Assembly: GCF_025961835.1 (NCBI RefSeq)
Contig: NZ_JAOQOK010000001.1
Coordinates: forward strand, 2,046,001 to 2,110,000
Length of the DNA stretch: 64,000 nucleotides
Source of the DNA: Sphingobium sp. B2D3C
Lineage (GTDB): Bacteria > Pseudomonadota > Alphaproteobacteria > Sphingomonadales > Sphingomonadaceae
Reading direction: 5' to 3'
Within the stretch, counting starts at the first letter, position 1, and every line of letters begins with the position of its first letter. Positions 19,233-28,084 of the stretch are shown piece by piece. The position numbers and the translations under genes were made by a program. The notes below the pieces were generated by a model, which was given only the letters and a program-made list of their open reading frames with translations, made no database searches and was not told where the DNA came from.

Positions 19233-21635
19233 TCAGAAATTGCGCTTGATGGTGACAGCCCATTCCCGCGGACGCGCCGGGCGCCCTTGGATGGACTGGG
19301 TCGATCCGCGATTGTCGAACAGGCCGTCATAATAGAGCCGGTCGGTGAGGTTGGTGACCTCAAGCGAGAGCTGCCAATCCTCGGCCACATCGCGATACGT
19401 GAGGCGCGCATTCACGATCGTGCGCCCTTCCACCTGGTTGAACGGCGCGCGGTTGATCGCCGTCGAGAAATAGGGGCTCTGCGAATTGACGTCGATGCGC
19501 GGGGTCAGCGAGCCGGCATCACCCAGTTCGATCTTGTACTGCCCGCCGACGCTCCAGCGCCATTCCTGCACGAAGGGCGCGTCCATATCGAGGGTGATGC
19601 CAGCGCTCTGGCCGATGGCGGAAATCGACTTGTAGTCGAAGTCCAGATAGCCGAGCGAGGCATCGATCAGCAGGCCGCGAACCGGGCGCAGCGTCGCCTC
19701 GACCTCGAAGCCCTTCACATCCGCCTTGCCGGCGTTGAGCGGCAATGCGCAGGGCGCGGCCGGCACCGTCGGACAGGTCGAGACGCTGACCAGAATGTCG
19801 TTATACTTGTTGAGGAAGCCGGAGACGTTCAGGCGCAGCAGCCGGTCGAACAGGTCGCTCTTGAAACCGACTTCATAGGCGGTCAGCGTCTCGGGATCAT
19901 GCGTCAGCGCCTGCGCCGGGAAGAACGGCCGCGGGTTGGCGCCGCCACTCTTGAAGCCCGTCGCGATCTGCGCATAGGTCATGAAGTCGGGCGTCCAGCG
20001 ATACTGGATGACACCGCGATAATCGAGACGATCGCCCTTGAACGTCCGCACCAGCCCATCGAGCGGGGCGAGCGACGGCGGCGCATTACCGCCGTAGATG
20101 TTCCCCGGATTGCCCTTGCGCGCATATTGGAAGCTCTTGGTAATGTCCGTGTAGCGCAGGCCGCCGATCAGCGTCAGCTTCTCCGTCAGATGCAGTTCGG
20201 CATTGGCGAAGGCAGCGATGGTCTGGGATTCGACATGATCGTTCTGGCGAAATTCCAGCGTGGGAAGCTGGACACGCGAGCCGCCGTCGCTGGTGCCCTC
20301 GAAATAATAGCCGCCCACCGTATAGTTCAGCAGCGTACCGATCGCACCGCTGGCGCGCAGTTCCTGGCTGAACTGATTGTGGTTCACGTCATTGGCCGTC
20401 AGCGCGATGTTGATCGGCGAGGACTCGGCCGATGTGAACACCGAATTATAGCTACGATAAGCCGTGATCGAGGTGATGCTCAGATCGCCGACATCGATGG
20501 TGATGTTGCCTGAGAGGCCCCAGGTATCGAGCGAGTTACGCGCTGGCGCCGCATAAGGCGCCGTGCCATCACGCGGAGCGTAGTTGAGGTAATTCTCATA
20601 GCTCACGAACGGGCTGGTCGTGAACGTATCCTGCGCGAAATTGCCGTAAGGGGAATAGCTGATGAAGGGCGAGCCGGTGGCCGTACCATAGCGGACGCCG
20701 TCGATCACATAAGGGGCGGTCGCGCTCGACCCCGGCCCCGTCAGCGTGCCGACATAGAGCAGTGTGGAGGGCGCGGACTCGCTGTCATCACGGGTGATGT
20801 CGCCGATGATCGAAATGTCGACCGCGTCATTAGGCGTCCAGCGCAACGTGCCGCGGCCGGCGACATAGGACTTGCCGCCCTCCGTACCGAGCTTGCAATT
20901 GTCGGAAATCGCAAAGGTCCGCACCGGCGAGGCCGGGTGAGTGCAGCGGTAATCGTAGCGCGTGACGTAGCCGTCCTTCTTCACGCCAGCGCCGGAGACG
21001 CGCAGGAAAAGCTGATCGGGCACGACCGTCAGGTTCAGGCCGCCGCGCACCTCGGTGCGGTTGAAGCTACCGTAGGTTGCCTGGACATAGCCGCCGCCCG
21101 AGCCGTCCGGCTTCTTGGAATAGAGCTTGATCGCGCCGCCGATCGAGTTCTGCCCCGCAAGCGTACCCTGCGGCCCGCGAAGAATTTCCACCCGGTCGAG
21201 GTCCAGCAGATCGAGCATCGAGCCCTGCAGCGTCGAATAATACACGTCATCGACATAAAGGCCGACGCCCGGCTCCAGCGCGAAGGTCGAATCCGACTGC
21301 CCGACGCCACGAATGAAAGCCTGGATCGATGGGCCGTAGGTGGCTGGCGCTTCGGCGAGATTGACGTTGGGTGCCTGTGCGGCAACCTGAGCGATGCTCG
21401 TTTGGCTGCGCGCTTCCAGCATGTCGCCGGAGACGGCAGTGATGGCGAGCGGCGCATCCTGCAGACGCTGCGAACGGAACTGTGCGGTCACCACGATGTC
21501 ATCCGCATCGGCCTGCTGTGCAGCGCTTTGTTGGGGAGCGGGGGCATCCTGCGCCATGGCGGGTGTCGCCAGGGTTGCGGCGCCCAGCGTCAAGGCGCTC
21601 GCGGCCTGCAACAAAAGATCTGCCTTCTTCATCAT
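19233..21635 (-). CDS. TonB-dependent receptor
   Basis: This 800-residue outer-membrane protein has a signal peptide (LTLGAATLATPAMA), a TonB-box region (DDIVVTAQFRSQRLQDAPLA), the plug (DLDRVEILRGPQGTLAGQNS) and a barrel ending in VTIKRNF with the expected final Phe. The HRD-like plug motif and sequence style match sphingomonad receptors used for aromatic and other organic substrates rather than siderophores. It is probably the first gene of the minus-strand set with TauD, the ThDP enzyme and MFS. It is divergent from the LigW-like gene across a region with possible IclR sites. Confidence 0.88.
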   Translation of the reverse strand: MMKKADLLLQAASALTLGAATLATPAMAQDAPAPQQSAAQQADADDIVVTAQFRSQRLQDAPLAITAVSGDMLEARSQTSIAQVAAQAPNVNLAEAPATYGPSIQAFIRGVGQSDSTFALEPGVGLYVDDVYYSTLQGSMLDLLDLDRVEILRGPQGTLAGQNSIGGAIKLYSKKPDGSGGGYVQATYGSFNRTEVRGGLNLTVVPDQLFLRVSGAGVKKDGYVTRYDYRCTHPASPVRTFAISDNCKLGTEGGKSYVAGRGTLRWTPNDAVDISIIGDITRDDSESAPSTLLYVGTLTGPGSSATAPYVIDGVRYGTATGSPFISYSPYGNFAQDTFTTSPFVSYENYLNYAPRDGTAPYAAPARNSLDTWGLSGNITIDVGDLSITSITAYRSYNSVFTSAESSPINIALTANDVNHNQFSQELRASGAIGTLLNYTVGGYYFEGTSDGGSRVQLPTLEFRQNDHVESQTIAAFANAELHLTEKLTLIGGLRYTDITKSFQYARKGNPGNIYGGNAPPSLAPLDGLVRTFKGDRLDYRGVIQYRWTPDFMTYAQIATGFKSGGANPRPFFPAQALTHDPETLTAYEVGFKSDLFDRLLRLNVSGFLNKYNDILVSVSTCPTVPAAPCALPLNAGKADVKGFEVEATLRPVRGLLIDASLGYLDFDYKSISAIGQSAGITLDMDAPFVQEWRWSVGGQYKIELGDAGSLTPRIDVNSQSPYFSTAINRAPFNQVEGRTIVNARLTYRDVAEDWQLSLEVTNLTDRLYYDGLFDNRGSTQSIQGRPARPREWAVTIKRNF

Positions 21636-21720
21636 CGCTCTCCTCCAATGTCAGAACGCCCGTGCCTCGGGCTGTTATCGGGCGGGACCATGGCGACGCT
21701 CGGCGCGCATGTCAAATTTA

Positions 21721-21756
21721 TTCCATATTGCAGAAGTCTTGTTCCGTATATTGGAA
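21721..21756. promoter_or_regulatory. Two candidate IclR-type operators in a divergent promoter
   Basis: TTCCGTATATTGGAA (21742-21756) is a 15-bp imperfect palindrome of the TTCC-N7-GGAA type often bound by IclR-family proteins. TTCCATATTGCAGAA (21721-21735) is a weaker copy exactly 21 bp away, two helical turns. They lie between the TonB receptor and the LigW-like gene. An IclR gene follows the latter at 22981. Confidence 0.45.
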
Positions 21757-21819
21757 TTGACAGCTTGACTTGTTGCCGCACCGCCGTAGCTTCCGCCCCA
21801 GAAAAACGAGGAGGGATGA

Positions 21820-22932
21820 ATGGCAGAGTTCGATCGACGGCAGCTTCTGGCGGGCGGACTTGCCGCTGGCGGCGCCATGAGCGCGATGACCGGCACCGCA
21901 GCGGCGCGCACGATGCGGCCGCCCCCAGCCGCCGCACCCGCGCGACGGATCGCCGTCGAGGAAGCCTGGACGATTGCCGAGCATCAGGACGCGCTGGCCG
22001 CCCTCGCCACCGGAACATGGCCCAATCTGGACGCGCAGCTGATTAACCCACTTGGTTCTCGCGGACCGGACCGCCTCACCCGCCGCCTGCGCGACGTGAC
22101 GGAGCGGCTCGCGGAAATGGACCGCCTCGGTGTCGACATGCAGATCCTTTCGCTCACCTCGCCGGGCGTGCAGATGTTCCGCGCCGATCAGGCCGTCGCC
22201 ATGGCCGAGCTTGCAAATGATCGCCTAGCCGAAGTGGTCCGCGCCCACCCGAAGCGCTTCGCCGGCCTTGCGTCCTTCGCGCCGCAAGACCCGGGCCGGG
22301 CTGCCAAGGAAATGGAGCGCGCCGTCAATAAGCTCGGTTTCAGCGGCTTCATCGTGAACTCGCACACCAATAACGAGTATCTGGACGATCCCAAGTTCAT
22401 GCCGATCCTGGAGGCCGCCGCCGCGCTCGACCGGCCAATCTACATCCATCCCCGCTGCCCGTCAGACGGCATGGCTGAGCCGTTCCGCGATCATCGCTTG
22501 CAATCGGCGATCTGGGGCTATGCTGCCGAAACGGGCACCCATGCCATGCGGCTGATCCTCAGCGGTGTGTTTGACAAGCTGCCCAACCTCAAGATCGTGA
22601 TCGGCCATATGGGTGAAAACATCCCGTTCCACCTGTGGCGCACAGACCATTGGTTCGAGCGCCGGCGCGATGCCTACGGCAGCAAGCTCAAGCCCTCCGA
22701 AGTCATGAAGCGCAACGTGTACATCACCACCAGCGGCGTGGAGCATGGCCCGGCCTTGCGCTACGCGATCGACGTACTGGGCGCAGACCGCGTGCTTTGG
22801 GCGATCGACTATCCCTATGAGGAGATGGAGCCCTCCGTCACCTTCATCAACCACGCGCCGCTGGACGGAGAAGAACGCGAGGCGGTCTGCCATCGCAATG
22901 CCGCGCAGGTCTTCCACCTCCCGCCAGCCTGA
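21820..22932 (+). CDS. Amidohydrolase-type decarboxylase, LigW-like, with Tat signal
   Basis: This 370-residue protein belongs to the metal-dependent nonoxidative decarboxylase branch of the amidohydrolase superfamily (LigW, gamma-resorcylate decarboxylase). Visible motifs are IAVEEAW (Glu metal ligand, EEA as in LigW), ILSLTSPGVQ, FAPQDPGRAAKEMERAV, YIHPRCPSDGM (His), GHMGENIPFHLWR, TTSGVEHG and AIDYPYEEM (Asp). LigW removes a carboxylate from 5-carboxyvanillate. Before the domain there is FDRRQLLAGGLAAGGAMSAM, a Tat-type signal, so this enzyme may be periplasmic, unlike LigW. The ATG follows GAGGAGGG. Similarity to LigW is from memory of the family; the true substrate is unproven. Confidence 0.75.
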   Translation: MAEFDRRQLLAGGLAAGGAMSAMTGTAAARTMRPPPAAAPARRIAVEEAWTIAEHQDALAALATGTWPNLDAQLINPLGSRGPDRLTRRLRDVTERLAEMDRLGVDMQILSLTSPGVQMFRADQAVAMAELANDRLAEVVRAHPKRFAGLASFAPQDPGRAAKEMERAVNKLGFSGFIVNSHTNNEYLDDPKFMPILEAAAALDRPIYIHPRCPSDGMAEPFRDHRLQSAIWGYAAETGTHAMRLILSGVFDKLPNLKIVIGHMGENIPFHLWRTDHWFERRRDAYGSKLKPSEVMKRNVYITTSGVEHGPALRYAIDVLGADRVLWAIDYPYEEMEPSVTFINHAPLDGEEREAVCHRNAAQVFHLPPA

Positions 22933-22980
22933 TCCGCCTTAACATCCTGACGATCCGCCCTGGCCCCGGCAGAGCGGACG

Positions 22981-23763
22981 TCAGGCCTCGGCGGATGCGT
23001 GGCCGAAAGTGGCGCTGAGCGTGCGCGCCGCCGCCATGACGTCGCTCGCCATGCGCTCGCGGTCCATCGTGCCGAAGCGCTTGGCCGGCATCGTGAGGCC
23101 GATCGATCCGATCACCGCATTGCCACTGCGGAAGACCGCCGCCGCGATGCCCGCTACATCGGCTTCCTGGCTGTAGAAGATTGCGCACCCCCGCTCACGA
23201 ATAGCGGCCAGTTCCTCCACCAGCACCTCGGGCGGCGGCGTTGGGGCGCCGGTCAACGGCCCCACCGGGCTCTGCGCGAGCGCCGCCGCCAGATCCTCCG
23301 CCTCCAGATGGGCGAGAATGGCGCGGCCTAGCGAACCCCAGGTCAGCGACAGATCGGTATAGGGCTCCAGCACATGCCGCAGCGTGTGTGGCGTGAGGAT
23401 TCGCTCGGAGACGATGGCGCGGTGATGGGGGGCGTCATAGGTGCAGAACACCGCCGTCTCCTGCCAACCCGCCCACAAGGTGCGGAGGAAAGGGCGCACC
23501 GCCGCGACATAATGGCTGCGGCTCAGGATATTGGCGGACAGCCTGAACAGTTCACGCCCGGCCCGATAGGATGTGCCGTCACCCCGCTCCACCAACCCGC
23601 CACGAATTAGCATCTGCAACAGCCGATGCACGCTGCTCGCCGGCATCCCCGTGCCCGCGGCAAGATCCTTGAGCGCACAATCGCCGTCGCTTTCGCCGAT
23701 CAGTTTGAGCAGGGCAATCATGCGCGCGCCAGAGCCGCGATCGGTGTTGGTCGATGGATCCAT
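22981..23763 (-). CDS. IclR family transcriptional regulator
   Basis: This roughly 260-residue regulator has the N-terminal winged helix (ARMIALLKLIGESDGDCALK, GTGMPASSVHRLLQMLIRGG) and the C-terminal effector domain (DLSLTWGSLGRAILAHL, RERGCAIFYSQEADVAGIAA, SGNAVIGSIGLTMPAKRFG). IclR proteins usually control aromatic or short-acid catabolic operons in response to a small ligand. Nearby targets could be the LigW-like/TonB divergent promoter or the FAD oxidoreductases. The ATG used is at 23763; a TTG start at 23787 is less likely. The start lies directly after a terminator-like hairpin, so the true start or expression mode is uncertain. Confidence 0.87.
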   Translation of the reverse strand: MDPSTNTDRGSGARMIALLKLIGESDGDCALKDLAAGTGMPASSVHRLLQMLIRGGLVERGDGTSYRAGRELFRLSANILSRSHYVAAVRPFLRTLWAGWQETAVFCTYDAPHHRAIVSERILTPHTLRHVLEPYTDLSLTWGSLGRAILAHLEAEDLAAALAQSPVGPLTGAPTPPPEVLVEELAAIRERGCAIFYSQEADVAGIAAAVFRSGNAVIGSIGLTMPAKRFGTMDRERMASDVMAAARTLSATFGHASAEA

Positions 23764-23815
23764 GAAAAAGAAGACGCTCCGCCCCAAGCCCCGCGCTGCC
23801 GGGGGAGCGTCTTCT
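23764..23815 (-). terminator. Terminator or attenuator directly before the IclR start
   Basis: On the minus strand AGAAGACGCTCC (23804-23815) pairs perfectly with GGAGCGTCTTCT (23769-23780), and TTTTTC follows immediately, then the IclR ATG. It resembles a rho-independent terminator for the FAD oxidoreductase operon, placed so that IclR needs read-through or another promoter. Confidence 0.6.
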
Positions 23816-23858
23816 ACGAAATCTTCAGCGCTGACGCCATTGCCGAGTTCTGCGGCGA

Positions 23859-25010
23859 TCAGGCAACGGACCGCGCTGCCAGATGCGCAAGCGCAAGCGC
23901 GCCTGCTCGCTCGCCGAGCTGTAACGATCCGCCCGTGCCCAGCGCGGCCCAGGCGCGCGGATCGGCAGAGACAGCCCGCCCGGTGACGAACAGCCCGCTC
24001 AACTCGCGGGGGCGCAGTGCCGCGTCGATGAGCGCACTATCGCTCTTCAGTGGCGCATCCTCAGCGCCCAGCACATGCGCGCCCACGACATGGCGAAGGC
24101 GCGCGGACTGCATGGCGCCTGCAACGTCGATCAGGAAGCTCGCTTCCAGTCCAGGCAGGGTCCGCAGGAAGGGCAGAATCTCACGGATCAACGTCCGCGC
24201 TCGCGCCTCCTGCGCGCCCAATTGCGCGACGCTGGTCGCCCCATCGACCCGCATGGAAGGCCCGCGCACATAGGCGACGCCCCTATCCCGCCCCGCTGGC
24301 GTCACCCCATAGAGCACCAGTCGATCCGGCTGATCGGGCGATAGCACGCCAGAGGCCTTCGCGTCGGCGAGGCGGGCAGGCCATGTCGCTTGGCCGGCCA
24401 GCACCGCATCGAACGCGACGCCGCCAATCCGGTAATTCATGGCGATACTGGCGGGCTCGTCCAGCCCGCGCATGGCGGTGCCCGCCCGCATCGCCAGTTC
24501 GCCATCGCCGGTGGCGTCGATGACCATGGCGGCCGGCACGGCAAAGCGGCCGGACTTGTTCTCGACCATCGCGCCACGCACGACGCCGTTCTCCACGATT
24601 GGGTCGGCCGCCCAGCTGGAGAGCAGCAGTTGCACCCCCGCCTCCTGCGCGAGATCGAGCAGCGCATATTTGAGCGCCTCGGCATCATGAACCAGACCAT
24701 CGCCCAACAGGTCCGGCCCGGCCTCGCCGTTTCGCTCCAGCCGACTGACCAACTCGGCCGCGATGCCCTGTTCTGCGGGCGTAAGGGCGATATCGAAGGA
24801 CAAGGGGCCATTGCCGCCCAGTACGACGTTGCGCTCCACGAGGAGCGTGCGCGCTCCGCCCCTCGCCGCCGCCATAGCCGCCGCCACGCCGGACAATCCG
24901 CCGCCGCACACAAGCACGTCGACCGCCCGATAGACCGGGGTTCGACGGCCCGGCAGCATGATCTCGCCGCGCGTCGCACCAGCTGTGCGTTCCATGATCG
25001 TCGTGCTCAT
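23859..25010 (-). CDS. FAD-dependent oxidoreductase, FAD_oxidored type (copy 1)
   Basis: This 383-residue flavoprotein has an N-terminal Rossmann motif (VDVLVCGGGLSGVAAAMAAA), ERNVVLGGNGP, and the middle motif AAMVIDATGDGELAMRAG that places FAD. It belongs to the FAD_oxidored family (PF12831-like), shared with the next two genes. It is the shortest of the three; the C-terminal FAD contact is GLFVTGRAVSADPRAWAALG. The start at 25010 is four bases after the stop of copy 2, so the two are an operon. The substrate is unknown; position next to aromatic genes suggests an organic acid or phenolic. Confidence 0.8.
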   Translation of the reverse strand: MSTTIMERTAGATRGEIMLPGRRTPVYRAVDVLVCGGGLSGVAAAMAAARGGARTLLVERNVVLGGNGPLSFDIALTPAEQGIAAELVSRLERNGEAGPDLLGDGLVHDAEALKYALLDLAQEAGVQLLLSSWAADPIVENGVVRGAMVENKSGRFAVPAAMVIDATGDGELAMRAGTAMRGLDEPASIAMNYRIGGVAFDAVLAGQATWPARLADAKASGVLSPDQPDRLVLYGVTPAGRDRGVAYVRGPSMRVDGATSVAQLGAQEARARTLIREILPFLRTLPGLEASFLIDVAGAMQSARLRHVVGAHVLGAEDAPLKSDSALIDAALRPRELSGLFVTGRAVSADPRAWAALGTGGSLQLGERAGALALAHLAARSVA

Positions 25011-25014
25011 CCGC

Positions 25015-26406
25015 TTAATCCCGCACCATATTGTGGATCTTGGCCTTGCTGATGTCGATCGCGCCATCGGCCAGGTTCTGACCCTGCGCGATCAGCAGCG
25101 CTTGCAATTCATCGATGGCGACCTCGCGCAGCGTCACCCTGTCCCGGCAAGCCAGCGCCGCCGCCGTGCCCGCCGCCTGACCGAAGGCCATGCAGTCGGG
25201 GATCTGCCGGCAGCGCGAGTGGGCCTCATAGCTCATCGACACGGTCTTGCCGGCAACCAGAAGATTCTCGATGCCCTGCGGCATCAGGCAGCCGAAGGGC
25301 ACGCCGAACACGGACGTGACCATCTTGGCGTTAGCCAGCCGCTCGCGAAAGACCGCCGTCGTTTCGCTGCCATCCGAGGGGTGACGCACGAAGCCGAGCG
25401 TGTCGGGCAGACGGTGATAGCGCTTGAAGATGTCGTCCGCGTGGAAGAGACCTTCGAGGATGTCGTCGCGCGTGAGTGTGTAGTCGCCTAATATCCGCCG
25501 GGAATCGCGCACCCCGATCATCGGCGCTGCCTTGATGAGATAGGCCTCCTCAAACCCCGGCACAGTGCGCAGGAACGGCATGAAGGCGCGCACGCCCTGC
25601 CGGGCACGGACCTCGGCATCCGTCAGCTCGTCGGCATCATAAGGGTCGCGGTGCAGCACACGGACGCCGTAGATGTAACCCATCTGCCCAGCCCGGGTGG
25701 AAGGCGCGATGCCGAAATTGGAGAAGTTGTCGAGATAGACGTCATCCAGCAGCACGCCCGCGGCCTTGGCGGCCTTCACCATCTCGGTGCGACCCTTGCG
25801 ATCCTGACTGTGGCGATAATCCACCCCGCCGATCTGGAAGAGCATGACCATCGGCTGCGGGTGATTATAGTCCTGCATCGGCGCCCCGGCGCGCGCCGCA
25901 ACGTCGGCATCGCCGGTCGCATCGATCACGACGTCGGCCAGCACCGCCTGCCGCCCGGCCTTGTTCTCGATGACCACGCCGCCCACAGCGCCATCCTCGA
26001 CAATCGCATCGGTGACCCAGGTCTGCGGCAGCACACGCACGCCGGCTTCCTCCACCAGTTCGGCGAGGACAAATTTGAGGATTTCGGGGTCGAACGGCAC
26101 GGCGAAATGCCCGTCCTCCAGGTCCGGATCGGCGCCGCCATTGGCGCGTAGCCGCTCGATCACCTCTTTCATGATCCCGCCGGTGAAGAAGGCTTGATGA
26201 TATTCCGTGACGAACGAGCGCGGCCCGGTGCCGCCCAAGGTTGTATCCCGCTCAATCATCAGCACGTCCGCGCCGTTGCGCGCGGCGGCGACAGCCGCAG
26301 CGACGCCGCCAGCGCCTCCTCCGCACACGAGCACCGCGGCCCGATCAACCACCGGCACCGCTTGCGTCTGCTCCTCCATCCACTCCTGCTCGTCCACGGC
26401 TATCAT
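25015..26406 (-). CDS. FAD-dependent oxidoreductase, FAD_oxidored type (copy 2)
   Basis: This 463-residue paralogue has AAVLVCGGGAGGVAAAVAAA, IERDTTLGGTGPRSFVTEYH and DVVIDATGDADVAARAGAPM, then APMIGVRDSRRILGDYTLTR and PQGIENLLVAGKTVSMSYEA near the end, where FAD is held. The fold is that of 2-enoate/thiazole-type FAD_oxidored proteins. It is divergent from copy 3 and first in an operon with copy 1. The start follows AAGGGGTG. Copies 2 and 3 are clearly more similar to each other than to copy 1, and may form a heteromer or act on related substrates. No activity is assigned. Confidence 0.82.
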   Translation of the reverse strand: MIAVDEQEWMEEQTQAVPVVDRAAVLVCGGGAGGVAAAVAAARNGADVLMIERDTTLGGTGPRSFVTEYHQAFFTGGIMKEVIERLRANGGADPDLEDGHFAVPFDPEILKFVLAELVEEAGVRVLPQTWVTDAIVEDGAVGGVVIENKAGRQAVLADVVIDATGDADVAARAGAPMQDYNHPQPMVMLFQIGGVDYRHSQDRKGRTEMVKAAKAAGVLLDDVYLDNFSNFGIAPSTRAGQMGYIYGVRVLHRDPYDADELTDAEVRARQGVRAFMPFLRTVPGFEEAYLIKAAPMIGVRDSRRILGDYTLTRDDILEGLFHADDIFKRYHRLPDTLGFVRHPSDGSETTAVFRERLANAKMVTSVFGVPFGCLMPQGIENLLVAGKTVSMSYEAHSRCRQIPDCMAFGQAAGTAAALACRDRVTLREVAIDELQALLIAQGQNLADGAIDISKAKIHNMVRD

Positions 26407-26441
26407 GCGTCACCCCTTGCTGTCGCCGAACGGAACTATCT

Positions 26442-26511
26442 AACTATAATATTCTTTGCAAGCAGCATCGCGGCTTGCGGCTCAAACCATATGACTATAT
26501 TATTTTTTGCA
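26442..26511. promoter_or_regulatory. Paired copies of a shared AT-rich motif in the FAD oxidoreductase divergent promoter
   Basis: ACTATAATATTCTTTGCA (from 26443) and ACTATATTATTTTTTGCA (26494-26511) are direct repeats about 51 bp apart between two divergent FAD oxidoreductase genes. The same core, ACTATATTATCTTT, is found exactly at 57320 and 60999 in two other promoters of this window. The motif includes -10-like hexamers. Confidence 0.6.
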
Positions 26512-28004
26512 TGGAGAAGAGATTCGGGGCTCCCACCGCACGGGAAACCATCACCGAGGCCGCACGGGAGATCCCGGTGGCACGGCGCACGCAGGTTCTG
26601 GTCGTCGGTGCCGGCGCAGGGGGATACCCAGCGGCGATCCGCGCCGCACGCAATGGGGCCGAAGTGCTGCTGATCGAGCGCAACGCCGTTGTCGGCGGCA
26701 CCGGACCCATGTCGTTCGTCACTGAATTCCTCAGTTGCGAGAATATCAGCGGCATTTTGCGCGAGATGCAGCAGCGCCTCGCCGCGCATGATGCTGCGGC
26801 AGAGACCTTCCTGCCGGAATATTTCAACCTCGCCTACGACCCAGAGATGCTCAAACTAGTGGTGCTCGACATGTTGGTGGAAGCCGGCGTCGATCTCCTG
26901 CTCAACACCAATGTCGTCGACGTGATCCGTGAGGGGGATGCGCTCAAGGGCGTCATCATCGAGAACAAATCCGGCCGGCAGGCCATTTTCGCTGACGTCA
27001 TCATCGATGCCAGCGGCGATGCCGATGTCGCCGCGCGTGCCGGCGTCGCCATGCATCCGCGCGAGGACCCACAACCCATGATGATGTTGTGCCGAATGGG
27101 CGGCGTCGACTGGGAGCGGATGCAGGCTCACGCCCGCGCGAACCCGGACGATTTCTCCAAGCTGTGGGGTACGCCCGCCAATCCACTCGATGGTGCCCAA
27201 TATGTCCACCTGACCGGCTGGAAGTCGCTGGTGGCCCAGGGCAAGGAAGAAGGCGCCCTGCCTGGCACATTCGGCCATCATATCTCGATCTTTGGTGCTA
27301 CACCGGCCAATCTGCGCCATGGCATCGGCTATCTCTATGCCGTGCAGGTGCTCAATCGGGATCCCACCGATGCCGCCGATCTTACTGGTGCGGAGGTCGA
27401 AGGTCGCCGCCGGGCGCGCGATTTCCTGCCGTTCGCCAAGCGCATTCCCGGCATGGAGGACGCCTTCCTGATCGATATGGCGCCGCAAATCGGTGTGCGG
27501 GACAGCCGCCGGATCATCGGCGATTACACACTCACCCGCGATGACATTTTCGATGGCGCCACCTTTGCCGATGAGATCGCCCTCAAAGTCTATCGCGGCC
27601 CGAATGTGAAAGGCTGGGTCCGCCACAAGCCCGATGGCAGCGAGGGCGGCAAGGGCCATGACCTCACCGAAATGCCGATCTCGGTGGTCGTGCTGGGCCT
27701 GCCTTATCGCTGCCTGCTCCCGCAGGGCATCGAGAATCTGCTGGTGGCGGGCAAGACCGTTTCATTCGACAATGAGGCCCATCAGCGCGTGCGGTTGATG
27801 CCCGAATGCATCGCCATGGGCGAGGCTGCTGGCGTCGCCGCCGCCGTGGCAGTGCGCGACGGCGTTCCGCCCCGCCAGGTCGATACGGATGCGGTGCGCG
27901 CCCTGCTGAGCGAAGGCGGCATGAATCTGGACCGGAGCAAGGTCCGGGTGCAGCAAGTGCGGGAAACCCTCGCTAGCCGGGGCTTGAATGTCCTGATGGA
28001 TTGA
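26511..28004 (+). CDS. FAD-dependent oxidoreductase, FAD_oxidored type (copy 3)
   Basis: This 497-residue paralogue has TQVLVVGAGAGGYPAAIRAA, IERNAVVGGTGPMSFVTEFL, DVIIDASGDADVAARAGVAM, APQIGVRDSRRIIGDYTLTR and PQGIENLLVAGKTVSFDNEA. The start is ATG 26511; the longer frame to 26241 overlaps copy 2 and has no family sequence. No ribosome site precedes the ATG, and a -10-like TATATT lies only 10-15 bases upstream, so the mRNA may be leaderless. It ends 80 bp before the convergent HCHL gene. The reaction is unknown. Confidence 0.82.
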   Translation: MEKRFGAPTARETITEAAREIPVARRTQVLVVGAGAGGYPAAIRAARNGAEVLLIERNAVVGGTGPMSFVTEFLSCENISGILREMQQRLAAHDAAAETFLPEYFNLAYDPEMLKLVVLDMLVEAGVDLLLNTNVVDVIREGDALKGVIIENKSGRQAIFADVIIDASGDADVAARAGVAMHPREDPQPMMMLCRMGGVDWERMQAHARANPDDFSKLWGTPANPLDGAQYVHLTGWKSLVAQGKEEGALPGTFGHHISIFGATPANLRHGIGYLYAVQVLNRDPTDAADLTGAEVEGRRRARDFLPFAKRIPGMEDAFLIDMAPQIGVRDSRRIIGDYTLTRDDIFDGATFADEIALKVYRGPNVKGWVRHKPDGSEGGKGHDLTEMPISVVVLGLPYRCLLPQGIENLLVAGKTVSFDNEAHQRVRLMPECIAMGEAAGVAAAVAVRDGVPPRQVDTDAVRALLSEGGMNLDRSKVRVQQVRETLASRGLNVLMD

Positions 28005-28084
28005 GACCGGCGCCCTCCCCGCGCCCCTTGCCCAAGGCGGGGACGCGGAGCAGGTGAGGTTCGGCGCTTGAACGCGAGGAGCGA

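Noticed and set aside
18678..20513. Plus-strand open frame of 611 codons
   Set aside because: Antisense to the TauD-type and TonB receptor genes, both with clear motifs; the frame has only compositional, not family, features.
28016..28043. Terminator between FAD oxidoreductase copy 3 and HCHL
   Set aside because: A 7-bp TCCCCGC/GCGGGGA stem is present, but with no T tract and a 14-base loop; the evidence is too weak.
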